DNA from: Chitinophaga pinensis
GTDB taxonomy: Bacteria > Bacteroidota > Bacteroidia > Chitinophagales > UBA10324
Length of the DNA: 64,000 nucleotides
Assembly: GCA_945903305.1 (NCBI GenBank)
Contig: CAMDOA010000006.1
Span: 1-64,000, forward strand
Direction: 5' to 3'
The position numbers were made by a program, and so were the translations under genes. How positions within the stretch are numbered: position 1 is the first letter of the stretch; every line of letters starts with the position of its first letter. Of this stretch, positions 35,047 through 42,611 are shown piece by piece. Below the pieces are notes generated by a model. That model saw nothing but the letters and a program-made list of their open reading frames with translations. It was not told the origin of the DNA and ran no database searches.

Positions 35047-35616
35047 ATGCTTCCCAAAGTTATAATTGTTACAGCTCCTTCAGGCGCAGGAAAAACAACC
35101 ATCGTAAAACATTTGTTGGCGCGTTTTTCTGAACTCGCGTTTTCCGTTTCGGCCACCACACGCCCGCCTCGCTCCGGCGAAATTGATGGCATTGATTATT
35201 ATTTTATTTCGGTGGAAGAATTTAATGAGCGGGTGTTGAACAAAGAGTTTGTGGAATATGAAGAAGTTTATCACCAGACTTTTTACGGAACATTAATGGA
35301 AGAAGTAAAAAGATTATGGAAAGAAGAATTAGTAGTGGTATTTGATGTGGATGTGAAAGGCGCAATTACATTGAAAAAAAATTTTGGCGAAAGCGCACTT
35401 TCCCTTTTTATTAAACCCCCATCAACAGAAATTCTGGATCAGCGATTACGCAACCGCGCCACCGATGAGTTATCGAAAATTGAAGAGCGCATTAACAAAG
35501 CGCATTATGAACTGGAGTTTGAAGAATACTTTGACCTCACAGTAGTGAACGATGATTTACATACTGCATTAGAAGAAGCAACGGAGGCGGTGGAAGAATT
35601 TATCAATAAAAAATAA
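35047..35616 (+). CDS. gmk: Guanylate kinase
   Basis: 189 aa; phosphorylates GMP to GDP with ATP. The P-loop TAPSGAGKTT (about residues 9-18), the GMP-binding region TTRPPRSGEIDGIDYYFISVEEF, and YGTLMEEVKRLW are present. The lid and C-terminal helices are complete and the length is normal for the bacterial enzyme. Starts 29 bp after the small lipoprotein gene. Confidence 0.96.
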   Translation: MLPKVIIVTAPSGAGKTTIVKHLLARFSELAFSVSATTRPPRSGEIDGIDYYFISVEEFNERVLNKEFVEYEEVYHQTFYGTLMEEVKRLWKEELVVVFDVDVKGAITLKKNFGESALSLFIKPPSTEILDQRLRNRATDELSKIEERINKAHYELEFEEYFDLTVVNDDLHTALEEATEAVEEFINKK

Positions 35617-35624
35617 AAATATAT

Positions 35625-35654
35625 TTTGCGGTTTAATCTTGTTTCATACTTTCG
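35625..35654 (+). promoter_or_regulatory. Candidate promoter for apaG (-33 and -7 boxes)
   Basis: TTTG at 35625-35628, then 18 nt, then TACTTTCG at 35647-35654, fitting the Bacteroidota pattern TTTG-N18/19-TAnnTTTG with one mismatch. The ATG follows 21 nt later. This is the best two-box promoter seen in this part of the window. Confidence 0.55.
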
Positions 35655-35675
35655 GAAATTCAATTCTAAAAAATA

Positions 35676-36062
35676 ATGCAAACAAAAGTTACAGAAGGCG
35701 TTCGTATCAGTGTCGAAGTTTTTTATCAGCCCGATTATTCACACCCTAATTCGGGCGAGTATATGTTTGCTTATCGAATTACCATTACCAATGAAAGTGA
35801 ATATGCGGTTAAGTTATTGCGCCGCCATTGGACCATTACTGATGCAAACGGAATAACACACGAAGTGGACGGCGAAGGGGTGGTAGGCCAGCAACCGGTT
35901 ATTGAACCCGGAAATTCTCACCAATATGTATCCGGCTCTGCGCTGAAAACTGAAATCGGAAAAATGCGTGGCACCTATTTAATGCAGCGACAATATGATG
36001 AAGTAAAATTCAAAGTGCTTATTCCGGAATTTCACATGGTAGCACCCTATAAATTAAATTAG
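35676..36062 (+). CDS. apaG: ApaG domain protein
   Basis: 128 aa, a stand-alone ApaG (DUF525) domain of fibronectin-like fold: GVRISVEVFYQPDYS, YRITITNESEYAVKLLRRHWTITDANG, and VVGQQPVIEPGNSHQYVSG. This is the full family length. The exact role in bacteria is unsettled; it has been linked to cobalt/magnesium tolerance and to nucleotide metabolism through its apaH neighbour in enterics. No apaH is nearby here. Confidence 0.93.
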   Translation: MQTKVTEGVRISVEVFYQPDYSHPNSGEYMFAYRITITNESEYAVKLLRRHWTITDANGITHEVDGEGVVGQQPVIEPGNSHQYVSGSALKTEIGKMRGTYLMQRQYDEVKFKVLIPEFHMVAPYKLN

Positions 36063-36114
36063 TGAAAAGTAAATGGTGAATTGTTAATGTTCAATTCATA
36101 AACCTTTAAATTTA

Positions 36115-36145
36115 TTTAACCACTTTTTATCAAATGCTATTTTCG
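36115..36145 (+). promoter_or_regulatory. Candidate promoter for metF
   Basis: TTTA at 36115-36118 and TATTTTCG at 36138-36145, separated by 19 nt, 30 nt before the metF ATG. Both boxes deviate by one base from the Bacteroidota consensus. Confidence 0.35.
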
Positions 36146-36175
36146 CAACATTGAATTCCCTATCAAAAAAATTTC

Positions 36176-37129
36176 ATGAAAGTTAATGAACACATTGCTC
36201 AGAGAAATAAAACCTTGTTTTCATTTGAAATACTTCCCCCTTTAAAAGGGGTAGGAATTCAATCGATATACAAGACTTTGGATCCATTGATGGAATTTAA
36301 ACCTCCGTTTATTAATGTAACCTATCATCGTTCCGAATTTATTTTCAGAAAAACTGCCGATGGTGAATTCGAAAAAAAAATAGTTCGCAAGCGGCCGGGT
36401 ACTGCCGGTATATGTGCAGCAATAATGACCAAGTATAACATTGATGCTGTGCCACATTTAATATGCGGTGGATTTTCTATTGATGAAACCGAGGATGTAT
36501 TAATAGAATTAGATTTTTTAGGAATTAATAATGTGCTGTTACTTCGTGGCGACAAGATGAAAAGTGAAGAAGTTTTTACTTCGCAAAACGATGGACATAA
36601 AAACGCAACTGAATTAGTGAAGCAGGCTAACCGAATGAATAAAGGTATTTATCTGGAAGAAGAATTAAACAATGCCATGCCAACTGATTTTTGTATTGGT
36701 GTGGCCGGTTATCCTGAAAAACATTATGAAGCGCCTGACATGAATTCTGATTTAATTTATTTAAAAGAAAAAGTAGATGCCGGAGCGCACTATATTGTAA
36801 CGCAAATGTTTTTCGACAATAAAAAATATTTTGAATTTGTAAAATCATGCCGGAACGCTGGCATCACCGTTCCGATAATTCCCGGGCTTAAACCCATTAC
36901 TACAAAAAAACAAATTACTAATCTTCCGAAAATTTTTAATGTTGAAATTCCGAAAGATTTATTAAAAGAATTTGAAAAGTGTGATAACGAAAATGATTTT
37001 AAAAAAGTGGGAATTGAATGGAGCATTAATCAATGCAAGGAACTGATAAAAGAAAATGTGCCGGTTATTCACTATTATACCATGAGCAATTCAGAGTCGG
37101 TAAAAAACATAGTTGAAAAACTGGCTTAA
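36176..37129 (+). CDS. metF: Methylenetetrahydrofolate reductase
   Basis: 317 aa, FAD-dependent reduction of 5,10-methylene-THF to 5-methyl-THF for methionine synthesis. N-terminal FSFEILPP, the folate/FAD-barrel strands NVTYHRSEF, LLLRGD, IGVAGYPEKH and VTQMFFDNKKYFEFV, and the C-terminal barrel motif VPIIPGLKPI are all present. Slightly longer than E. coli MetF. Thymidylate synthase and DHFR about 9 kb away use the same folate pool. Confidence 0.95.
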   Translation: MKVNEHIAQRNKTLFSFEILPPLKGVGIQSIYKTLDPLMEFKPPFINVTYHRSEFIFRKTADGEFEKKIVRKRPGTAGICAAIMTKYNIDAVPHLICGGFSIDETEDVLIELDFLGINNVLLLRGDKMKSEEVFTSQNDGHKNATELVKQANRMNKGIYLEEELNNAMPTDFCIGVAGYPEKHYEAPDMNSDLIYLKEKVDAGAHYIVTQMFFDNKKYFEFVKSCRNAGITVPIIPGLKPITTKKQITNLPKIFNVEIPKDLLKEFEKCDNENDFKKVGIEWSINQCKELIKENVPVIHYYTMSNSESVKNIVEKLA

Positions 37130-37142
37130 AAAATAAGCGGCA

Positions 37143-38525
37143 TTAAAATCTTTTTTTATCGGCAAGTCGCTTTACATTTTCCTGCTCGGTTATATAGTTA
37201 AGAATAAACAAACCGGCCACAAAAAAAGGAATACATGGAATTTTATATCGCACTAGTGCCCCGAAATTATAGGCGGTAAACCCAACACAAAACCCGAAAA
37301 ACATGGCGAAGAATATACAAAAGAAAACAGTGGCATTGTTTCCGATAGCTCTAAATGTTCGTCCAATTCCGGTTCGGTAAAAAATTCTGATTGTTAGCAG
37401 CATGAGCGCGAAACTTTCCAATGCTGAGAGCAGCATTACCGGATTTTTTGTTTCCCATGGATAAGGCCGAAAGAGTGTGACATTAATAGCTGCAGGAATA
37501 TTTCTAACAATACTGAATGTAGAGCCATCCATAGTACCCAAATGATACCCTGAAGCATTTGATGTTTCAGCAAGAAAGGTATGATACCCTTGAAAACTGG
37601 TAGCTGTTTTTAAAGCCCCTTGTATTGAGTACTGTTTAAAATCCTGCCCCAATCGATTTACAACAAAGTATCCGGCTATGGCTGAAACCACCACAACCAT
37701 TGGTCCCATCATAATTCTTAAAAACTGAAGTTTGACTCTGTCGCGGTAGGTAAGAAAAATCCAAAACACCAATGATGGGGCAAAACTTAAGATTATGTAA
37801 GGTTTTATTACCAGGCAGAAATAACTTGAAATTACCAGCATGATTGCCGAAGAAATCATTTTGTCTCTTTTAATAAATAAATTATAGGAACTCCAGGTAA
37901 TCCATCCGATGCAAGCAAGTGTGACAGAATCTTTTAACACACCTGAGCCCCAAAAAAACACCGAAGGAATATATAAGGTGGCAATTGCAAATTGTGATTT
38001 TAATTTTGGGAAAGCATCGGCAAAAGTGATGAACAGCGCCCACACTCCGGTAAAAGAAAGTGCAGCAAAAAAAAGGGCAATTGGAAGATAAGTATTGAAA
38101 GTGAACAGCGAGAAAACGCCCGCTATTTTTCCAATCATGTAAGAACTATCATCAGTTCTGAAATACATCCACGGCATATATTCCTCACTGGTGGGAAGGT
38201 TGTAATCATTTCCATTAAAAAGTAAAATAAAAAAGTCGACCACATTGTCGCCAAATGCACCATACATAACAGTTGCATTATTGAAAAATGAATTAGTATC
38301 GCCTCCTTTGTAGTAAAAAAAATAAACTAATCCCACACCAATTGCGCCCATAAATTTCAAGGCTAATCCCTGCATAAAATACTTTCGTAATAATTTATCT
38401 TCCGGATATAAAATGTTTCGGATAAACAGAAAAAACATAAAAAGAAGAATTAAATAAATAGGTGTTAAAACCAAATCAACATTACTTAAAAGTGGTTTCC
38501 AATAAGCTTCTTTCAGTGTGAACAT
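37143..38525 (-). CDS. Multi-pass membrane protein of unknown function
   Basis: 460 aa with about ten to twelve hydrophobic helices and no signal peptide. Charged patches include PEDKLLRKYFMQG near the N terminus and a periplasmic-looking loop VVNRLGQDFKQYSIQGALKTATSFQGYH. The segment PSVFFWGSGVLKDSVTLACIGW is striking and may be functional. Its place next to an exopolysaccharide gene set raises the possibility of a polymerase or glycosyltransferase-like role, but no motif proves this. It is divergent from asnB. A -7-like box lies only 5 nt upstream of its ATG. Confidence 0.8.
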   Translation of the reverse strand: MFTLKEAYWKPLLSNVDLVLTPIYLILLFMFFLFIRNILYPEDKLLRKYFMQGLALKFMGAIGVGLVYFFYYKGGDTNSFFNNATVMYGAFGDNVVDFFILLFNGNDYNLPTSEEYMPWMYFRTDDSSYMIGKIAGVFSLFTFNTYLPIALFFAALSFTGVWALFITFADAFPKLKSQFAIATLYIPSVFFWGSGVLKDSVTLACIGWITWSSYNLFIKRDKMISSAIMLVISSYFCLVIKPYIILSFAPSLVFWIFLTYRDRVKLQFLRIMMGPMVVVVSAIAGYFVVNRLGQDFKQYSIQGALKTATSFQGYHTFLAETSNASGYHLGTMDGSTFSIVRNIPAAINVTLFRPYPWETKNPVMLLSALESFALMLLTIRIFYRTGIGRTFRAIGNNATVFFCIFFAMFFGFCVGFTAYNFGALVRYKIPCIPFFVAGLFILNYITEQENVKRLADKKRF

Positions 38526-38530
38526 TAAAT

Positions 38531-38538
38531 CAAATCTA
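38531..38538 (-). promoter_or_regulatory. Candidate -7 box for the 460-aa membrane protein gene
   Basis: Reads TAGATTTG on the minus strand, an exact TAnnTTTG match, with 5 nt before the ATG at 38525. A leaderless or nearly leaderless transcript would result. No -33 box at the right distance. Confidence 0.35.
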
Positions 38539-38630
38539 TTGATTGAAATTTCATTTCCCGAATAATTTTTTTCTGTTTTTCTGCATTGGCTTTTTCAATT
38601 TTGTATTTTGCGCGCTTAATTGATTTTTTA

Positions 38631-40520
38631 ATGTGTGGTATTGCCGGTTTGTTTTCTTTTAATAACAATAATCAATTGTGGTTTCAGGCACTTTCACAAG
38701 TTAATGAATCAATGATTCGCAGAGGCCCAGATGCGGGCAATACCTGGTTTGATCAAACAGCTGGACTCACGCACAGGCGGCTTTCCATTATTGATACCAG
38801 TGAAAAATCGAATCAGCCATTTTTCGATGAAAACCACCGATACGCCATTATTTTCAATGGCGAAATATTTAATTACCGCGAATTAAAATCAACTTTAATT
38901 TCAAAGGGAATTTCATTTCGCACCAATAGCGATACCGAAGTCATACTTAAATTATATATCCAGGAAGGCGAAAATTTTTTAAATAAGTTGAATGGTTTTT
39001 TTGCTTTTTCGATTTATGATTCCGTCGAACAAAAAATGTTGATTGCCAGAGACCGATATGGCGAAAAACCACTTTATTTTTTTAACAACGAAAATGTTTT
39101 AGCCTTTGCTTCGGAACTGAAATCCATTAGTTGCTTTCCGATTACAAGGGAAATAGACCCTGTTTCACTTTCGTTTTACTTTCAATTAAATTACATACCA
39201 CAACCGCGGTCAATTTATAAAAATATCAGTCAGTTAAATCCGGGGCATTACTTAATAGTCAGTAAAGATACCGTTGAAAAAAAACAATATTATAAAATAC
39301 CTTTTAATAAAAAGGAGGAAATAGTAAATACTGATTATTTAACTGCTTGCAGTCAATTTGAAAATCTGATTGATGCCTCGGTTAAAAAAAGATTGATTAG
39401 TGATGTGCCGCTCGGGGCATTTTTAAGCGGCGGCATTGATTCGTCAATAGTCGTTGCACTTGCTTCGCGATATACCAATCAACTAAAAACATTTTCAATC
39501 GGTTTTCACGACGAACCTTTTTTCGATGAAACTAAATATGCCAACCTGGTTGCAAAAAAATTTAATACTAACCACACAGTTTTTTCTTTAACCACACAGG
39601 ATTTATTTGACGATTTATTTTTAATGCTTGATTATTTAGATGAACCGTTTGCTGATTCATCAGCTTTGCCAGTGCATATTTTAAGCAGACACACCCGAAA
39701 ACATGTAACAGTTGCGTTGAGTGGTGATGGTGCCGATGAATTATTTGGCGGATACATGAAACATGTGGGAGAATATAAAATAAGAAATGCCGGTTATATT
39801 GAATGGTTAATCAGCCGTTTAAATTTTATATTGAAAAAAATGCCGCAATCGCGCAATAATAAATTAACAAATATTTTTCGGCGGCTGAACAAAATGTCTG
39901 ATGGATTATTGCTAAATGTAAAAGACCGATACCGCTTGTTTTCAAGTATCGGGAGCTACGAGTATGTCAATAATTTACTTACCGATAAATGGAGAGCGAA
40001 TAATCATACAATTCAGGAAACCGAAAATGAATGGTTAAATTATTTGCTGTCAAATAAGGATATGAATGAAGTATTGCTGACAGATATGAATTTAGTATTG
40101 CCCAGCGATATGTTGTATAAAGTTGATCGAATGAGTATGGCAAATAGTCTGGAAGTAAGAGCTCCCTTTTTGGATTTCGAATTGGTTGATTTCGCTTTTT
40201 CATTACCTGCTGATTTTAAAATAAAAGATGTAAAACGAAAAAGATTAGTTCAGGATTCTTTCAGAAAAATTCTTCCTGAACAATTATACAACCGACCTAA
40301 ACAAGGCTTTGAAGTACCTCTCCTGAAATGGTTTCGAACAAAATTAAAATCTTATATAAATGAACTAACTGGTGAAAAATTCATTATTAATCAAGGGGTT
40401 TTTAATATAAACGAAATCATAAAGTTAAAACAACAATTAAATTCAGCGAATCCTGGTGATGCAACAGCAAAAATCTGGGCGATTATTGTATTTCAACATT
40501 GGTGGAAAAAAAATTTTTAA
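38631..40520 (+). CDS. asnB: Asparagine synthase (glutamine-hydrolysing)
   Basis: The ATG at 38631 is used instead of the ORF-track start at 38586 because the mature enzyme must begin MCGIAG, with Cys2 as the glutaminase nucleophile. 629 aa. The class II glutamine amidotransferase domain (RGPDAGN, FNGEIFNYREL) is followed by the synthetase domain with PP-loop LGAFLSGGIDSSIVVALAS and the conserved DGADELFGGY. It is at the head of polysaccharide genes in the same direction. In such places AsnB-like enzymes often amidate sugar acids, so free asparagine may not be the only product. Confidence 0.92.
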   Translation: MCGIAGLFSFNNNNQLWFQALSQVNESMIRRGPDAGNTWFDQTAGLTHRRLSIIDTSEKSNQPFFDENHRYAIIFNGEIFNYRELKSTLISKGISFRTNSDTEVILKLYIQEGENFLNKLNGFFAFSIYDSVEQKMLIARDRYGEKPLYFFNNENVLAFASELKSISCFPITREIDPVSLSFYFQLNYIPQPRSIYKNISQLNPGHYLIVSKDTVEKKQYYKIPFNKKEEIVNTDYLTACSQFENLIDASVKKRLISDVPLGAFLSGGIDSSIVVALASRYTNQLKTFSIGFHDEPFFDETKYANLVAKKFNTNHTVFSLTTQDLFDDLFLMLDYLDEPFADSSALPVHILSRHTRKHVTVALSGDGADELFGGYMKHVGEYKIRNAGYIEWLISRLNFILKKMPQSRNNKLTNIFRRLNKMSDGLLLNVKDRYRLFSSIGSYEYVNNLLTDKWRANNHTIQETENEWLNYLLSNKDMNEVLLTDMNLVLPSDMLYKVDRMSMANSLEVRAPFLDFELVDFAFSLPADFKIKDVKRKRLVQDSFRKILPEQLYNRPKQGFEVPLLKWFRTKLKSYINELTGEKFIINQGVFNINEIIKLKQQLNSANPGDATAKIWAIIVFQHWWKKNF

Positions 40521-40614
40521 CAAATAGTATCGAATCAAAAAAAACATAACTGTTACCTATAATCATTTCTCCAGAAAAATTAATTGAATTCATTTTAACT
40601 TGCGCTCAAGGTAA

Positions 40615-41817
40615 ATGACGAAAATTTTACGAATCATTAACAGGCTTAATCTTGGTGGCCCCACATTTAATGCGGCATTTCTAACCAAGTATCTGGAACC
40701 TGAGTTTGAAACACTGCTCGTATCGGGCATGATTGACGAAACAGAAGAGAGTTCTGAATTTATTGCCCGGGAGCTTAGCCTTGAACCTATTTATATTCCT
40801 GAAATGTATCGCGATATCAATTTGTTTCAGGACCGCAAAGCATATAAAAAAATAAAAAGCATTATTCGCGAATTTAAACCCGACATTGTTCATACTCATG
40901 CTGCAAAAGCGGGAACGCTTGGCCGGTTAGCCGCAATTAATTGTAAGGTGCCGGTAATACTGCATACTTTTCACGGGCATGTTTTTCATTCCTATTTCAG
41001 CCCGTTTAAAACACGCATGTTTTTAGAAATTGAGCGCTATCTGGCAAACCGAAGCAGCAGAATTATTGCTATAAGTGAGCGACAAAAAAAAGAATTGGGT
41101 TTAATATATAAAGTAGCACCATTAGATAAAATTGAAGTAATTCCGCTCGGGTTTAATTTAGAACCTTTTCAGGAAAATCAAGATGCCAAAAGAATTCAGT
41201 TCAGAAAACAATACTTGATTGATGATGATGAAATTGTCATTTCTATAATCGGACGGTTAGTGCCAGTTAAAAATCATAAATTATTTATTGATGCAATGAA
41301 AATCGTATTCGAAAATACAAATAAAAAAGTGCGTGCATTCATTGTTGGCGACGGACAAGAAAGAGTGAATCTGGAAAATTATATTCAATCGATTGGAATT
41401 GATTATGTAAATTTTACAAAGGAACAATGCAAAGCTCCAATCACCTTTACATCATGGAGAAAAGACATTGATGTTGTAAATGCCGGATCAGATATTATTG
41501 CTTTATGCTCTTTTAATGAAGGAACACCGGTAAGTTTAATAGAAGCTCAGGCAGCAAATAAACCCATTGTTACAACTCGTGTAGGAGGCATTACAGATGT
41601 AGTTATTCCATCAAAAACTGCCCTTGTTTCCTCAAAAAAAAGTGTAACGAACTTTGCCAGAAACCTTTTTATGATGATTGAAGATGATGAAATGCGAAAA
41701 CAAATGGGTTTATCAGGACACGAATTTGTTGCTCAAAAATTCAGCTATACCCGATTAATATCCGACATGGCTGCATTCTATAACAAACTATTAAAAGAGC
41801 AATCAGGTTTAGGTTAA
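40615..41817 (+). CDS. Glycosyltransferase family 4 protein
   Basis: 400 aa with the GT-B two-lobe layout. The N-terminal lobe has LRIINRLNLGGPTFNAAFLTKYL and the acceptor-side HTHAAKAGTLGRLAA. The C-terminal lobe has a nucleotide-sugar site with IIGRLVPVKNH and the E-x7-E signature SFNEGTPVSLIEAQAANKPIV. Retaining sugar transferase, presumably cytosolic or membrane-associated, acting on a lipid-linked glycan. It lies 94 bp downstream of asnB and 32 bp upstream of the export gene. Donor and acceptor cannot be read from sequence. Confidence 0.92.
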   Translation: MTKILRIINRLNLGGPTFNAAFLTKYLEPEFETLLVSGMIDETEESSEFIARELSLEPIYIPEMYRDINLFQDRKAYKKIKSIIREFKPDIVHTHAAKAGTLGRLAAINCKVPVILHTFHGHVFHSYFSPFKTRMFLEIERYLANRSSRIIAISERQKKELGLIYKVAPLDKIEVIPLGFNLEPFQENQDAKRIQFRKQYLIDDDEIVISIIGRLVPVKNHKLFIDAMKIVFENTNKKVRAFIVGDGQERVNLENYIQSIGIDYVNFTKEQCKAPITFTSWRKDIDVVNAGSDIIALCSFNEGTPVSLIEAQAANKPIVTTRVGGITDVVIPSKTALVSSKKSVTNFARNLFMMIEDDEMRKQMGLSGHEFVAQKFSYTRLISDMAAFYNKLLKEQSGLG

Positions 41818-41822
41818 AATCT

Positions 41823-41830
41823 TACATTTG
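41823..41830 (+). promoter_or_regulatory. Candidate -7 box for the wza-wzc-wecA-like genes
   Basis: TACATTTG, an exact TAnnTTTG match in the 32-bp gap before the export gene, 19 nt before its ATG. There is no matching -33 box, so it may be chance in an operon or a secondary promoter. Confidence 0.3.
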
Positions 41831-41849
41831 CGGTAATCCAAAAAAATTT

Positions 41850-42611
41850 ATGCCTCTGGCTTTCATTCGAGTTCAATTATTGATTTTATTTTTCGGAATC
41901 GGGTTATTATCTCTATCGTCATGCAAAATTTTTTATCCTGATGTCATGTTTAAAACCGACAAATTTTATCAGTTTACTCCATCTGATACTATATCCGGCA
42001 ATAAAGAATATGTATTAAAAGCCAAGGATATTATGGAGATTCAGATATTATCTAATAATGGGTATCAATTAGTGGATGTACTTGGTCAGGGTGGATTTTA
42101 TAATCCGGTTACATATACAATTCACAACGAAGGTTTTGCCATTTTACCCATGCTCGATTCACTTTATCTGGCAGGTTACAGTATTACCGGTGCTGAAAAT
42201 TTATTAAGTGAAAGATATGCCTATTATTTTGTGAACCCCTATATCAGAATTAAAATTACAAACCGGCGATGTGTAGTTTTTGCCGGAAGAAGCAGCGGAC
42301 GAGTGATTAATCTTGATAACGAAAGCATGTCGTTAATTGAAGTGCTCGCATTGGCCGGTGGACTAGGAGGAAGTAAATCATATCGAATAAAACTTATTCG
42401 CGGCGAGCTTCGCAATCCACAGGTGTTTTTAATAGATTTATCTACTTTGGAAGGAATGAAACGAGCGAATTTGCAAATTGCATCGAACGACATAATATAT
42501 GTTGAACCAGCGCTTAATTTTAACGAAGTAAACCAACAAATAATCCCCATCATATCATTGATAACAACCACCATTTTAATTTATAGTACAATACTTTCAC
42601 TTAAAAAATAA
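41850..42611 (+). CDS. Polysaccharide export outer-membrane protein (Wza/SLBB family)
   Basis: 253 aa lipoprotein with signal ending in LLSLSSC. A polysaccharide-export domain (KAKDIMEIQILSNNGYQ...YTIHNEGFAILPMLDSLYLAGYSITGAENLLSERY) is followed by an SLBB-like region (VFAGRSSGRVINLDNESMSLIEVLALAGGLGG). A C-terminal hydrophobic helix (IISLITTTILIYSTILSL) corresponds to the membrane-spanning helix of Wza-type pores. The stop overlaps the ATG of the Wzc gene by one base, the classic Wza-Wzc pairing. Confidence 0.9.
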   Translation: MPLAFIRVQLLILFFGIGLLSLSSCKIFYPDVMFKTDKFYQFTPSDTISGNKEYVLKAKDIMEIQILSNNGYQLVDVLGQGGFYNPVTYTIHNEGFAILPMLDSLYLAGYSITGAENLLSERYAYYFVNPYIRIKITNRRCVVFAGRSSGRVINLDNESMSLIEVLALAGGLGGSKSYRIKLIRGELRNPQVFLIDLSTLEGMKRANLQIASNDIIYVEPALNFNEVNQQIIPIISLITTTILIYSTILSLKK

